Below are positions 22,501-34,117 of a stretch of DNA of 64,000 bases, one piece after another; the first letter of the stretch is position 1; every line of letters starts with the position of its first letter. The stretch comes from Pyropia haitanensis. Taxonomy: Eukaryota; Rhodophyta; Bangiophyceae; Bangiales; Bangiaceae. The notes under the pieces are model-generated. The model was not told where the DNA came from, searched no databases, and worked only from the letters and a program-made list of their open reading frames with translations. The translations under genes and the position numbers were made by a program. The stretch covers positions 1 to 64,000 of the forward strand of contig SDUX01000081.1 of assembly GCA_008729055.1 (NCBI GenBank), written 5' to 3'.

Positions 22501-24173
22501 TGCAGCATCGCTGTAGACGCAAAAGTGGGCAAAAGTGGGCAAAAAGTGGGCACAAGTGGGTAGGAAGTGGGGTAAGAAGTGGGCAAAAAAGTGGGGCAAA
22601 AAGGGGGCCAAATTAGGACACAAATGGGCAATTGGGGGCAAGAAGTTTCCATAACTGCAAAGAAAATTGAGACGAAAGTCGCCAGAAAGTGGTCCAACAG
22701 TGGCCACAAAGTGCGCCCCGCCACCCAAACTGTCCCTGCGCGTTCCGCCCGTCACACTGGCGTGGACGGTGTGAGGGCGGAACTTTTGTCGCCGACCGTC
22801 ACACCTGGCTGTCGGGACCCCCCACGTGGCAAAAAGCATTCCACAAAATTGACACGTGGAAACCGGCCCTCCACAAAACACTCGTTGCATCCAACGGACG
22901 CGCCAAACGAACGGGTCGGCCAACCACCCCATGCACGACGGTGCGGGTGGAACCTCGGACGTCGAGCGGGCGGATGTATGGCTGGAATAAAGGATGCGAG
23001 CGAATTCGGCCGCCGGAGCGCGTGCTGCATTGCTGTACACGCAAAAGTGGGCAAAAGTGGGCAACAGTGGGCAAAAGTGGGTGAGAAGCGGCCTACCACC
23101 GCATGCACGACCGTGGGGGTCGAACCTCGGACATCGAGCGGGTGGATCTATGGCTGGAATGAAGGATGCGCGCCAATTCGGCCGCCGGATGGTGTGCAGC
23201 ATCGCTGTAGACGCAAAAGTGGGCAAAAGTGGGCAAAAGTGGGCAAAAGTGGGTAGGAAGTGGGTAAGAAGTGGGCAAAAAGTGGGCAAAAAGGGGGCCA
23301 AATTGGGACACAAATGGCCAATTGGGGGCAAGAAGTTTCCATAACTGCAAAGAAAATTCACGTGAAAGTCGCCAGAAAGTGGTCCAACAGTGGCCACAAA
23401 GTGCGCCCCGCCACCCAAACTGTCCACTGCGCGTTCCGCCCGTCACACTGGCGTGGACGGTGTGAGGGCGGAACTTTTGTCGCCGACCGTCACACCTGGC
23501 TGTGGGGACCCCCACGTGGCAAAAACCATTCCACAAAATTGACACGTGGAAACCGGCGCTCCACAAAACACTCGTTGCATCCAACGGACGCGCCAACGAA
23601 CGGGTCGGCCAACCACCCCATGCACGACGGTGCGGGTGGAACTCGGACGTCGAGCGGGCGGAATGTATGGCTGGAATAAAGGATGCGAGCGAATTCGGCC
23701 GCCGGAGCGCGTGCTGCATTGCTGTACACGCAAAAGTGGGCAAAAGTGGGCAACAGTGGGCAAAAGTGGGTGAGAAGCGGCCTACCACCGCATGCACGAC
23801 CGTGGGGGTCGAACCTCGGACATCGAGCGGGGTGGATCTATGGCTGGAATGAAGGATGCGCGCCAATTCGGCCGCCGGATGGTGTGCAGCATCGCTGTAG
23901 ACGACAAGAAGTGGGCAAAAGTGGGCAAAAGTGGGGCAAAAGTGCGGTAGAAGTGGGTAAGAAGTGGGCAAAAAGGGGCAAAAAGGGGGCCAATTGGGAC
24001 ACAAATGGCCAATTGGGGGCAAGAAGTTTCCATAACTGCAAAGAAAATTCACGTGAAAGTCGCCAGAAAGTGTCCAACAGTGGCCACAAAGTGCGCCCCG
24101 CCACCCAAACTGTCCACTGCGCGTTTCCGCCCGTCACACTGGCGTGGACGGTGGTGAGGGCGGAACTTTTGTC
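16517..24173 (+). repeat. Mixed satellite array, variable copies
   Basis: Unit starts are at 16517, 17205, 17894, 18583, 19273, 19959, 20645, 21334, 22023, 22716, 23406 and 24096, with spacings of 686-693. Subfamily B markers (CACACC, AAGCATTCC, CGAACGGG, GCGAATTCGG, AGTGGTCC) dominate at about 17.9-20.6 kb and 22.7-24.1 kb. Copies at 20645 and 21334 return mainly to subfamily A. Many single-base insertions and deletions lie in homopolymers, for example at 16993-17055 and 23900-23960. The copy at 22023 also has true substitutions. The mixture suggests either an older, less homogenised part of the array or lower consensus quality towards the gap at 25154. Confidence 0.9.
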
Positions 24174-24476
24174 GCCGACCGTCACGCCTGGCTGTGGGAC
24201 CCCCACGTGGCAAAAACCATTCCACAAAATTGACACGTGGAAACCGGCGCTCCACAAAACACTCGTTGCATCCAACGGACGCGCCAACAAACGGGTCGGC
24301 CAACCACCCCATGCACGACGGTGCGCCGACCGTCACGCCTGGCTGTGGGGACCCCCACGTGGCAAAAACCATTCCACAAAATTGACACGTGGAAACCGGC
24401 GCTCCACAAAACACTCGTTGCATCCAACGGACGCGCCAACAAACGGGTCGGCCAACCACCCCATGCACGACGGTGC
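24174..24476 (+). repeat. Local 151-bp tandem duplication inside one unit
   Basis: The stretch from GCCGACCGTCAC to GACGGTGC occurs at 24174-24324 and again immediately at 24325-24476. The second copy has one extra G in the GGGGACC motif. The join is GTGC|GCCGAC. This makes the enclosing repeat (24096-24930) 835 bp long instead of about 688. No other unit in the window carries this duplication. It is either a slippage or unequal-exchange event or a mis-joined read overlap; its position 680 bp before the gap favours caution. Confidence 0.88.
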
Positions 24477-25153
24477 GGGTGGAACCTCGGACGTCGAGCG
24501 GGCGGATGTATGGCTGGAATAAAGGATGCGAGCAATTCGGCCGCCGGAGCGCGTGCTGCATTGCTGTACACGCGAAAGTGGGCAAAAGTGGGCAACAGTG
24601 GGCAAAAGTGGTGAGAAGCGGCCAACCACCGCATGCACGACCGTGCGGGTGGAACCTCGGACATCAAGCGGGTGGATCTATGGCTGGAACGAAGTATGCG
24701 CGCCAATTCGGCCGCCGGATGGTGTGCAGCATCGCTGTAGACACAAAAGTGGGCAAAAGTGGGGCAAAAGTGGCAAAAGTGGGTAGGAAGTGGGTAAGAA
24801 GTGGCAAAAAGGGGCAAAAAGGGGGCCAAATTGGGACACAAATGGCCAATTGGGGGCAAGAAGTTTCCATAACTGCAAAGAAAATTACGAAAGTCGCCAG
24901 AAAGTCGTCCAACAGTGGCCACAAAGTGCGCCCCGCCACCCAAACTGTCCACTGCGCGTTCCGCCCGTCACACTGGCGTGGACGGTGTGAGGGCGGAACT
25001 TTTGTCGCCGACCGTCACGCCTGGCTGTGGGACCCCCACGTGGCAAAAACCATTCCACAAAATTGACACGTGGAAACCGGCGCTCCACAAAAACACTCAT
25101 CCAACGGACGCGCCAACAAACGGGTCGGCCAACCACCCCATGCACGACGGTGC
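24477..25153 (+). repeat. Satellite copies running into the gap
   Basis: This is the remainder of the unit begun at 24096, plus the first 223 bases of the unit starting at 24931. Single-base losses accumulate here: GAGCAATTC at about 24530, GTGGTGAG at 24609, AAATTACGAAAG near 24885, and CACTCATCC for CACTCGTTGCATCC near 25096. The sequence stops at unit position about 223, inside the first half of the internal duplication. Confidence 0.85.
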
Positions 25154-25887
25154 NNNNNNNNNNNNNNNNNNNNNNNNNNNNNNNNNNNNNNNNNNNNNNN
25201 NNNNNNNNNNNNNNNNNNNNNNNNNNNNNNNNNNNNNNNNNNNNNNNNNNNNNNNNNNNNNNNNNNNNNNNNNNNNNNNNNNNNNNNNNNNNNNNNNNNN
25301 NNNNNNNNNNNNNNNNNNNNNNNNNNNNNNNNNNNNNNNNNNNNNNNNNNNNNNNNNNNNNNNNNNNNNNNNNNNNNNNNNNNNNNNNNNNNNNNNNNNN
25401 NNNNNNNNNNNNNNNNNNNNNNNNNNNNNNNNNNNNNNNNNNNNNNNNNNNNNNNNNNNNNNNNNNNNNNNNNNNNNNNNNNNNNNNNNNNNNNNNNNNN
25501 NNNNNNNNNNNNNNNNNNNNNNNNNNNNNNNNNNNNNNNNNNNNNNNNNNNNNNNNNNNNNNNNNNNNNNNNNNNNNNNNNNNNNNNNNNNNNNNNNNNN
25601 NNNNNNNNNNNNNNNNNNNNNNNNNNNNNNNNNNNNNNNNNNNNNNNNNNNNNNNNNNNNNNNNNNNNNNNNNNNNNNNNNNNNNNNNNNNNNNNNNNNN
25701 NNNNNNNNNNNNNNNNNNNNNNNNNNNNNNNNNNNNNNNNNNNNNNNNNNNNNNNNNNNNNNNNNNNNNNNNNNNNNNNNNNNNNNNNNNNNNNNNNNNN
25801 NNNNNNNNNNNNNNNNNNNNNNNNNNNNNNNNNNNNNNNNNNNNNNNNNNNNNNNNNNNNNNNNNNNNNNNNNNNNNNNNNNNNNNN
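25154..25887. other. Assembly gap (734 Ns) within the satellite array
   Basis: 734 undetermined bases. The left flank ends in GACGGTGC and the right flank begins AGCGCGTGCTGC. In an intact unit these motifs are separated by 72 bp. Closing the gap with exactly one more unit would need about 72 + 689 = 761 bp, only 27 more than the stated length. The gap therefore most simply hides one satellite copy plus 72 bp, if its length was estimated and not arbitrary. Frames that appear open across the Ns are meaningless. Confidence 0.97.
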
Positions 25888-28800
25888 AGCGCGTGCTGCA
25901 TTGCTGTACACGCAAAAGTGGGCAAAAGTGGGCAACAGTGGGCAAAAGTGGGTGAGAAGCGGCCAACCACCGCATGCACGACCGTGCGGGTGGAACCTCG
26001 GACATCAAGCGGGTGGATCTATGGCTGGAACGAAGTATGCGCGCCAATTCGGCCGCCGGATGGTGTGCAGCATCGCTGTAGACACAAAAGTGGGCAAAAG
26101 TGGGCAAAAGTGGGCAAAAGTGGGTAGGAAGTGGGTAAGAAGTGGGCAAAAAGGGGGCAAAAAGGGGGCCAAATTGGGACACAAATGGCCAATTGGGGGC
26201 AAGAAGTTTCCATAACTGCAAAGAAAATTCACGTGAAAGTCGCCAGAAAGTCGTCCAACAGTGGCCACAAAGTGCGCCCCGCCACCAAACTGTCCACTGC
26301 GCGTTCCGCCCGTCACACTGGCGTGGACGGTGTGAGGGCGGAACTTTTGTCGCCGACCGTCACGCCTGGCTGTGGGACCCCCACGTGGAAAAACCATTCC
26401 ACAAATTGACACGTGGAAACCGGCGCTCCACAAAACACTCGTTGCATCCAACGGACGCGCCAACAAACGGGTCGGCCAACCACCCCATGCACGACGGTGC
26501 GGGGTGGAACCTGGACTCGAGCGGGCGGATGTATGGCTGGAATAAAGGATGCGAGCCAATTCGGCCGCCGGAGCGCGTGCTGCATTGCTGTACACGAAAG
26601 TGGGCAAGTGGGCAACAAGTGGGCAAAAGTGGGTGAGAAAGCGGCCACCACCGCATGCACGACCGTGCGGGTGAACCTCGGACATGCGGGTGGATCTATG
26701 GCTGGAATGAAGATGGCGCCAATTCGGCCGCCGGATGGTGTGCAGCATCGCTGTAGACGCAAAAGTGGGCAAAAGTGGGCAAAAGTGGGCAAAAGGGGTA
26801 GGAAGTGGGTAAGAAGTGGGCAAAAAGTGGGCAAAAAGGGGGCCAAATTGGGACACAAATGGCCAATTGGGGGCAAGAAGTTTCCATAACTGCAAAGAAA
26901 TTCACAAAGTCGCCAGAAAGTGTCCAACAGTGGCCACAAAGTGCGCCCCGCCACCAAACTGTCCACTGCGCGTTCCGCCCGTCACACTGGCGTGGACGGT
27001 GTGAGGGCGGAACTTTTGTCGCCGACCGTCACGCCTGGCTGTGGGGACCCCACGTGGCAAAAACCATTCCACAAAATTGACACGTGGAAACGGCGCTCCA
27101 CAAAACACTCGTTGCATCCAACGGACGCGCCAACAAACGGGTCGGCCAACCCCATGCACGACGGTGCGGGTGGAACCTCGGACGTCGAGCGGGCGGATGT
27201 ATGGCTGGAATAAAGGATGCGAGCCAATTCGGCCGCCGGAGCGCGTGCTGCATTGCTGTACACGCAAAGTGGGCAAAAGTGGGCAACAGTGGGCAAAAAG
27301 TGGGTGAGAAGCGGCCTACCACCCATGCACGACCGTGGGGGTGAACCTCGGACATCGAGCGGGTGGATCTATGGCTGGAACGAAGGTGCGCGCCAATTCG
27401 GCCGCCGGATGGTGTGCAGCATCGCTGTAGACACAAAAGTGGGCAAAAGTGGGCAAAAGTGGGCAAAAGTGGGTAGGAAGTGGTAAAGAAGTGGGCAAAA
27501 AAGGGGGCAAAAAGGGGGCCAAATTGGGAACAAATGGCCAATTGGGGGCAAAAGTTTCCATAACTGCAAAGAAAATTCACGTGAAAGTCGCCAGAAAGTC
27601 GTCCAACAGTGGCCACAAAGTGCGCCCCGCCACCCAAACTGTCCACTGCGCGTTCCGCCCGTCACACTGGCGTGGACGGTGTGAGGGCGGAACTTTTGTC
27701 GCGACCGTCACGCCTGCTGTGGGACCCCCACGTGGCAAAAACCATTCCACAAAATTGACACGTGGAAACCGGCGCTCCACAAAACACTCGTTGCATCAAC
27801 GGACGCGCCAACAAACGGGTCGGCCAACACCCCCATGCACGACGGTGCGGGTGGAACCTCGGACGTCGAGCGGGCGGATGTATGGCTGGAATAAAGGATG
27901 CGAGCCAATTCGGCCGCCGGAGCGCGTGCTGCATTGCTGTACACGCGAAAAGTGGGCAAAAAGTGGGCAACAGTGGGCAAAGTGGGTGAGAAGCGGCCAA
28001 CCACCGCAGTGGGGGTGGAACCTCGGACATCAAGCGGGTGGATCTATGGCTGGAACGAAGTTGCGCGCCAATTCGGCCGCCGGATGGTGTGCAGCATCGC
28101 TGTAGACACAAAAGTGGGCAAAAGTGGGCAAAAGTGGGCAAAAGTGGGTAGGAAGTGGGTAAGAAGTGGGCAAAAAGGGGCAAAAGGGGGCCAAATTGGG
28201 ACACAAATGGCCAATTGGGGCAAGAAGTTTCCATAACTGCAAAGAAAATTCACGTGAAAGTCGCCAGAAAAAGTCGTCCAACAGTGGCCAAAAGTGCGCC
28301 CCGCCACCCAAACTGTCCACTGCGCGTTCCGCCCGTCACACTGGCGTGGACGGTGTGAGGGCGGAACTTTTGTCGCCGACCGTCACGCCTGGCTGTGGGG
28401 ACCCCACGTGGCAAAAACCATTCCACAAAATTGACACGTGGAAACCGGCGCTCCACAAAACACTCGTTGCATCCAACGGACGCGCCAACAAACGGGTCGG
28501 CCAACCACCCCATGCACGACGGTGCGGGTGGAACCTCGGACGTCGAGCGGGCGATGTATGGCTGGAATAAAGGATGCGAGCAATTCGGCCGGAGCGCGTG
28601 CTGCATTGCTGTACACGCGAAAGTGGGCAAAAGTGGGCAAAGTGGGCAAAGTGGGTGAGAAGCGGCCAACCACCGCATGCACGACCGTGCGGGTGGAACC
28701 TCGGACATCAAGCGGGTGGATCTATGGCTGGAACGAAGTATGCGCGCCAATTCGGCCGCCGGATGGTGTGCAGCATCGCTGTAGACACAAAAGTGGGCAA

Positions 28801-31800
28801 AAGTGGGCAAAAGTGGGCAAAAGTGGGTAGGAAGTGGGTAAGAAGTGGGCAAAAAGGGGGCAAAAAGGGGGCCAAATTGGGACACAAATGGCCAATTGGG
28901 GGCAAGAAGTTTCCATAACTGCAAAGAAAATTTGAAAGTCGCCAGAAAGTCGTCCAACAGTGGCCACAAAGTGCGCCCCGCACCCAAACTGTCCACTGCG
29001 CGTTCCGCCCGTCACACTGGCGTGGACGGTGTGAGGGCGGAACTTTTGTCGCCGACCGTCACGCCTGGCTGTGGGGACCCCCACGTGGCAAAAAACCATT
29101 CCACAAAATTGACACGTGGAAACCGGCCTCCACAAAACACTCGTTGCATCCAACGGACGCGCCAACAAACGGGTCGGCCAACACCCCATGCACGACGGTG
29201 CGGGTGGAACCTCGGACGTCGAGCGGGCGGATGTATGGCTGGAATAAAGGATGCGAGCCAATTCGGCCGCCGGAGCGCGTGCTGCATTGCTGTACACGCA
29301 AAAGTGGGCAAAGTGGGCAACAGTGGGCAAAGTGGGTGAGAAGCGGCCACCACCGCATGCACGACCGTGCGGGTGGAACTCGGACATCAAGCGGGTGGAT
29401 CTATGGCTGGAACGAAGTATGCGCGCCAATTCGGCCGCCGGATGGTGTGCAGCATCGCTGTAGACACAAAGTGGGCAAAAGTGGGCAAAAGTGGGCAAAA
29501 GTGGGTAGGAAGTGGGTAAGGTGGGCAAAAAGGGGGCAAAAAGGGGGCCAAATTGGGACACAAATGGCCAATTGGGGGCAAGAAGTTTCCATAACTGCAA
29601 AGAAAATTCACGTGAAAGTCGCCAGAAAGTCGTCCAACAGTGGCCACAAAGTGCGCCCCGCCACCCAAACTGTCCACTGCGCGTTCCGCCCGTCACACTG
29701 GCGTGGACGGTGTGAGGGCGGAACTTTTGTCGCCGACCGTCACGCCTGGCTGTGGGACCCCCACGTGGCAAAAACCATTCCACAAAATTGACACGTGGAA
29801 ACCGGCGCTCCACAAAAACACTCGTTGCATCCAACGGACGCGCCAACAAACGGGTCGGCCAACCACCCCATGCACGACGGTGCGGGTGGAACCTCGGACG
29901 TCGAGCGGGCGATGTATGGCTGGAATAAATGCGAGCGAATTCGGCCGGAGCGCGTGCCATTGCTGTACACGCGAAAGTGGGCAAAAGTGGGCAACAGTGG
30001 GCAAAGTGGGTGAGAAGCGGCCACCACCGCATGCACGACCGTGGGGGTGAACCTCGGACATCGAGCGGGCGGATCTATGGCTGGAACGAAGTATGCGCGC
30101 CAATTCGGCCGCCGGATGGTGTGCAGCATCGCTGTAGACACAAAAGTGGGCAAAAGTGGGCAAAAGTGGGCAAAAGTGGGTAGGAAGTGGGTAAGAAGTG
30201 GGCAAAAAGGGGGCAAAAAGGGGGCCAAATTGGGACACAAATGGCCAATTGGGGGCAAGAAGTTTCCATAACTGCAAAGAAAATTCACGTGAAAGTCGCC
30301 AGAAAGTCGTCCAACAGTGGCCACAAAGTGCGCCCCGCCACCCAAACTGTCCACTGCGCGTTCCGCCCGTCACACTGGCGTGGACGGTGTGAGGGCGGAA
30401 CTTTTGTCGCCGACCGTCACGCCCTGGCTGTGGGGACCCCCACGTGGCAAAAACCATTCCACAAAATTGACACGTGGAAACCGGCGCTCCACAAAACACT
30501 CGTTGCATCCAACGGACGCGCCAACAAACGGGTCGGCCAACCACCCATGCACGACGGTGCGGGTGGAACCTCGGACGTCGAGCGGGCGGATGTATGGCTG
30601 GAATAAAGGATGCGAGCGAATTCGGGCCGGAGCGCGTGCTGCATTGCTGTACACGCGAAAGTGGGCAAAAGTGGGCAACAGTGGGCAAAAGTGGGTGAGA
30701 AGCGGCCACCACCGCATGCACGACCGTGGGGGTGAACCTCGGACATCGAGCGGGTGGATCTATGGCTGGAACGAAGTATGCGCGCCAATTCGGCCGCCGG
30801 ATGGTGTGCAGCATCGCTGTAGACGCAAAAGTGGGCAAAAGTGGGCAAAAGTGGGCAAAAGTGGGTAGGAAGTGGGTAAGAAGTGGGCAAAAAGGGGGCA
30901 AAAAGGGGGCCAAATTGGGACACAAATGGCCAATTGGGGGCAAGAAGTTTCCATAACTGCAAAGAAAATTCACGTGAAAGTCGCCAGAAAGTCGTCCAAC
31001 AGTGGCCACAAAGTGCGCCCCGCCACCCAAACTGTCCACTGCGCGTTCCGCCGTCACACTGGCGTGGACGGTGTGAGGGCGGAACTTTTGTCGCCGACCG
31101 TCACGCCTGGCTGTGGGGACCCCCACGTGGCAAAAACCATTCCACAAATTGACACGTGGAAACCGCGCTCCACAAAACACTCGTTGCATCCAACGGACGC
31201 GCCAACAAACGGGTCGGCCAACCACCCCATGCACGACGGTGCGGGTGAACCTCGGACGTCGAGCGGGCGGATGTATGGCTGGAATAAAGGATGCGAGCCA
31301 ATTCGGCGCCGGAGCGCGTGCTGCATTGCTGTACACGCGAAAGTGGGCAAAAGTGGGCAACAGTGGGCAAAAGTGGTGAGAAGCGGCCACCACCGCATGC
31401 ACGACCGTGGGGGTGAACCTCGGACATCAGCGGGGATCTATGGCTGGAACGAAGTATGCGCGCCAATTCGGCCGCCGGATGGTGTGCAGCATCGCTGTAG
31501 ACACAAAAGTGGGCAAAAGTGGGCAAAAGTGGGCAAAAGTGGGTAGGAAGTGGGTAAGAAGTGGGCAAAAAGGGGCAAAAAGGGGGCCAAATTGGGACAC
31601 AAATGGCCAATTGGGGGCAAGAAGTTTCCATAACTGCAAAGAAAATTCACGTGAAAGTCGCCAGAAAGTCGTCCAACAGTGGCCACAAAGTGCGCCCCGC
31701 CACCCAAACTGTCCACTGCGCGTTCCGCCCGTCACACTGGCGTGGACGGTGTGAGGGCGGAACTTTTGTCGCCGACCGTCACGCCTGGCTGTGGGGACCC

Positions 31801-34117
31801 CACGTGGCAAAAACCATTCCACAAAATTGACACGTGGAAACCGGCGCTCCACAAAACACTCGTTGCATCCAACGGACGCGCCAACGGTCGGCCAACCACC
31901 CCATGCACGACGGTGCGGGTGGAACCTCGGACGTCGAGCGGGCGGATGTATGGCTGGAATAAAGGATGCGAGCCAATTCGGCCGCCGGAGCGCGTGCTGC
32001 ATTGCTGTACACGCGAAAGTGGGCAAGTGGGCAACAGTGGGCAAAAGTGGGTGAGAAGCGGCCAACCACCGCATGCACGACCGTGCGGGTGGAACCTCGG
32101 ACATCAAGCGGGTGGATCTATGGCTGGAACGAAGTATGCGCGCCAATTCGGCCGCCGGATGGTGTGCAGCATCGCTGTAGACACAAAAGTGGGCAAAAGT
32201 GGGCAAAAGTGGGCAAAAGTGGGTAGGAAGTGGGTAAGAAGTGGGCAAAAAGGGGGCAAAAAGGGGGCCAAATTGGGACACAAATGGCCAATTGGGGGCA
32301 AGAAGTTTCCATAACTGCAAAGAAAATTCACGTGAAAGTCGCCAGAAAGTCGTCCAACAGTGGCCACAAAGTGCGCCCCGCCACCCAAACTGTCCACTGC
32401 GCGTTCCGCCCGTCACACTGGCGTGGACGGTGTGAGGGCGGAACTTTTGTCGCCGACCGTCACGCCTGGCTGTGGGGACCCCCACGTGGCAAAAACCATT
32501 CCACAAAATTGACACGTGGAAACCGGCGCTCCACAAAACACTCGTTGCATCCAACGGACGCGCCAACAACGGGTCGGCCAACCACCCCATGCACGACGGT
32601 GCGGGTGGAACCTCGGACGTCGAGCGGGCGGATGTATGGCTGGAATAAAGGATGCGAGCCAATTCGGCCGCCGGAGCGCGTGCTGCATTGCTGTACACGC
32701 AAAAGTGGGCAAAAGTGGGCAACAGTGGGCAAAAAGTGGGTGAGAAGCGGCCAACCACCGCATGCACGACCGTGGGGTGGAACCTCGGACATCGCGGGTG
32801 GATCTATGGCTGGAACGAAGTATGCGCGCCAATTCGGCCGCCGGATGGTGTGCAGCATCGCTGTAGACCAAAAGTGGGCAAAAGTGGGCAAAAGTGGGCA
32901 AAAGTGGGTAGGAAGTGGGTAAGAAGTGGGCAAAAAGGGGCAAAAAGGGGGCCAAATTGGGACACAAATGGCCAATTGGGGGCAAGAAGTTTCCATAACT
33001 GCAAAGAAAATTCACGTGAAAGTCGCCAGAAAGTCGTCCAACAGTGGCCACAAAGTGCGCCCCGCCACCCAAACTGTCCACTGCGCGTTCCGCCCGTCAC
33101 ACTGGCGTGGACGGTGTGAGGGCGGAACTTTTGTCGCCGACCGTCACGCCTGGCTGTGGGGACCCCACGTGGCAAAAACCATTCCACAAAATTGACACGT
33201 GGAAACCGGCGCTCCACAAAACACTCGTTGCATCCAACGGACGCGCCAACAAACGGGTCGGCCAACCACCCATGCACGACGGTGCGGGTGGAACCTCGGA
33301 CGTCGAGCGGGCGGATGTATGGCTGGAATAAAGGATGCGAGCCAATTCGGCCGCCGGAGCGCGTGCTGCATTGCTGTACACGCGAAAGTGGGCAAAAGTG
33401 GGCAACAGTGGGCAAAAGTGGGTGAGAAGCGGCCAACCACCGCATGCACGACCGTGCGGGTGGAACCTCGGACATCAAGCGGGTGGATCTATGGCTGGAA
33501 CGAAGTATGCGCGCCAATTCGGCCGCCGGATGGTGTGCAGCATCGCTGTAGACACAAAAGTGGGCAAAAGTGGGCAAAAGTGGGCAAAAGTGGGTAGGAA
33601 GTGGGTAAGAAGTGGGCAAAAAGGGGCAAAAAGGGGGCCAAATTGGGACACAAATGGCCAATTGGGGGCAAGAAGTTTCCATAACTGCAAAGAAAATTCA
33701 CGTGAAAGTCGCCAGAAAGTCGTCCAACAGTGGCCACAAAGTGCGCCCCGCCACCCAAACTGTCCACTGCGCGTTCCGCCCGTCACACTGGCGTGGACGG
33801 TGTGAGGGCGGAACTTTTGTCGCCGACCGTCACGCCTGGCTGTGGGGACCCCCACGTGGCAAAAACCATTCCACAAAATTGACACGTGGAAACCGGCGCT
33901 CCAAAAACACTCGTTGCATCCAACGGACGCGCCAACAAACGGGTCGGCCAACCACCCCATGCACGACGGTGCGGGTGGAACCTCGGACGTCGAGCGGGCG
34001 GATGTATGGCTGGAATAAAGGATGCGAGCCAATTCGGCCGCCGGAGCGCGTGCTGCATTGCTGTACACGCGAAAGTGGGCAAAAGTGGGCAACAGTGGGC
34101 AAAAGTGGGTGAGAAGC
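25888..34117 (+). repeat. Satellite array with shortened copies (669-686 bp)
   Basis: Unit starts after the gap are at 26277, 26946, 27625, 28299, 28976, 29656, 30333, 31018, 31695, 32376, 33060 and 33746. Spacings are 669, 679, 674, 677, 680, 677, 685, 677, 681, 684 and 686, so copies are shortest next to the gap and recover away from it. The shortening comes from many one- to four-base losses, often in runs of A, C or G and different in each copy (CCACCAAAC at 26282, GTGGGCAAGTGGGC near 26602 and 32020, GACCCCACG at 27046). Random, copy-private losses fit consensus error better than inherited variation, since neighbouring satellite copies normally share variants. Confidence 0.9.
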
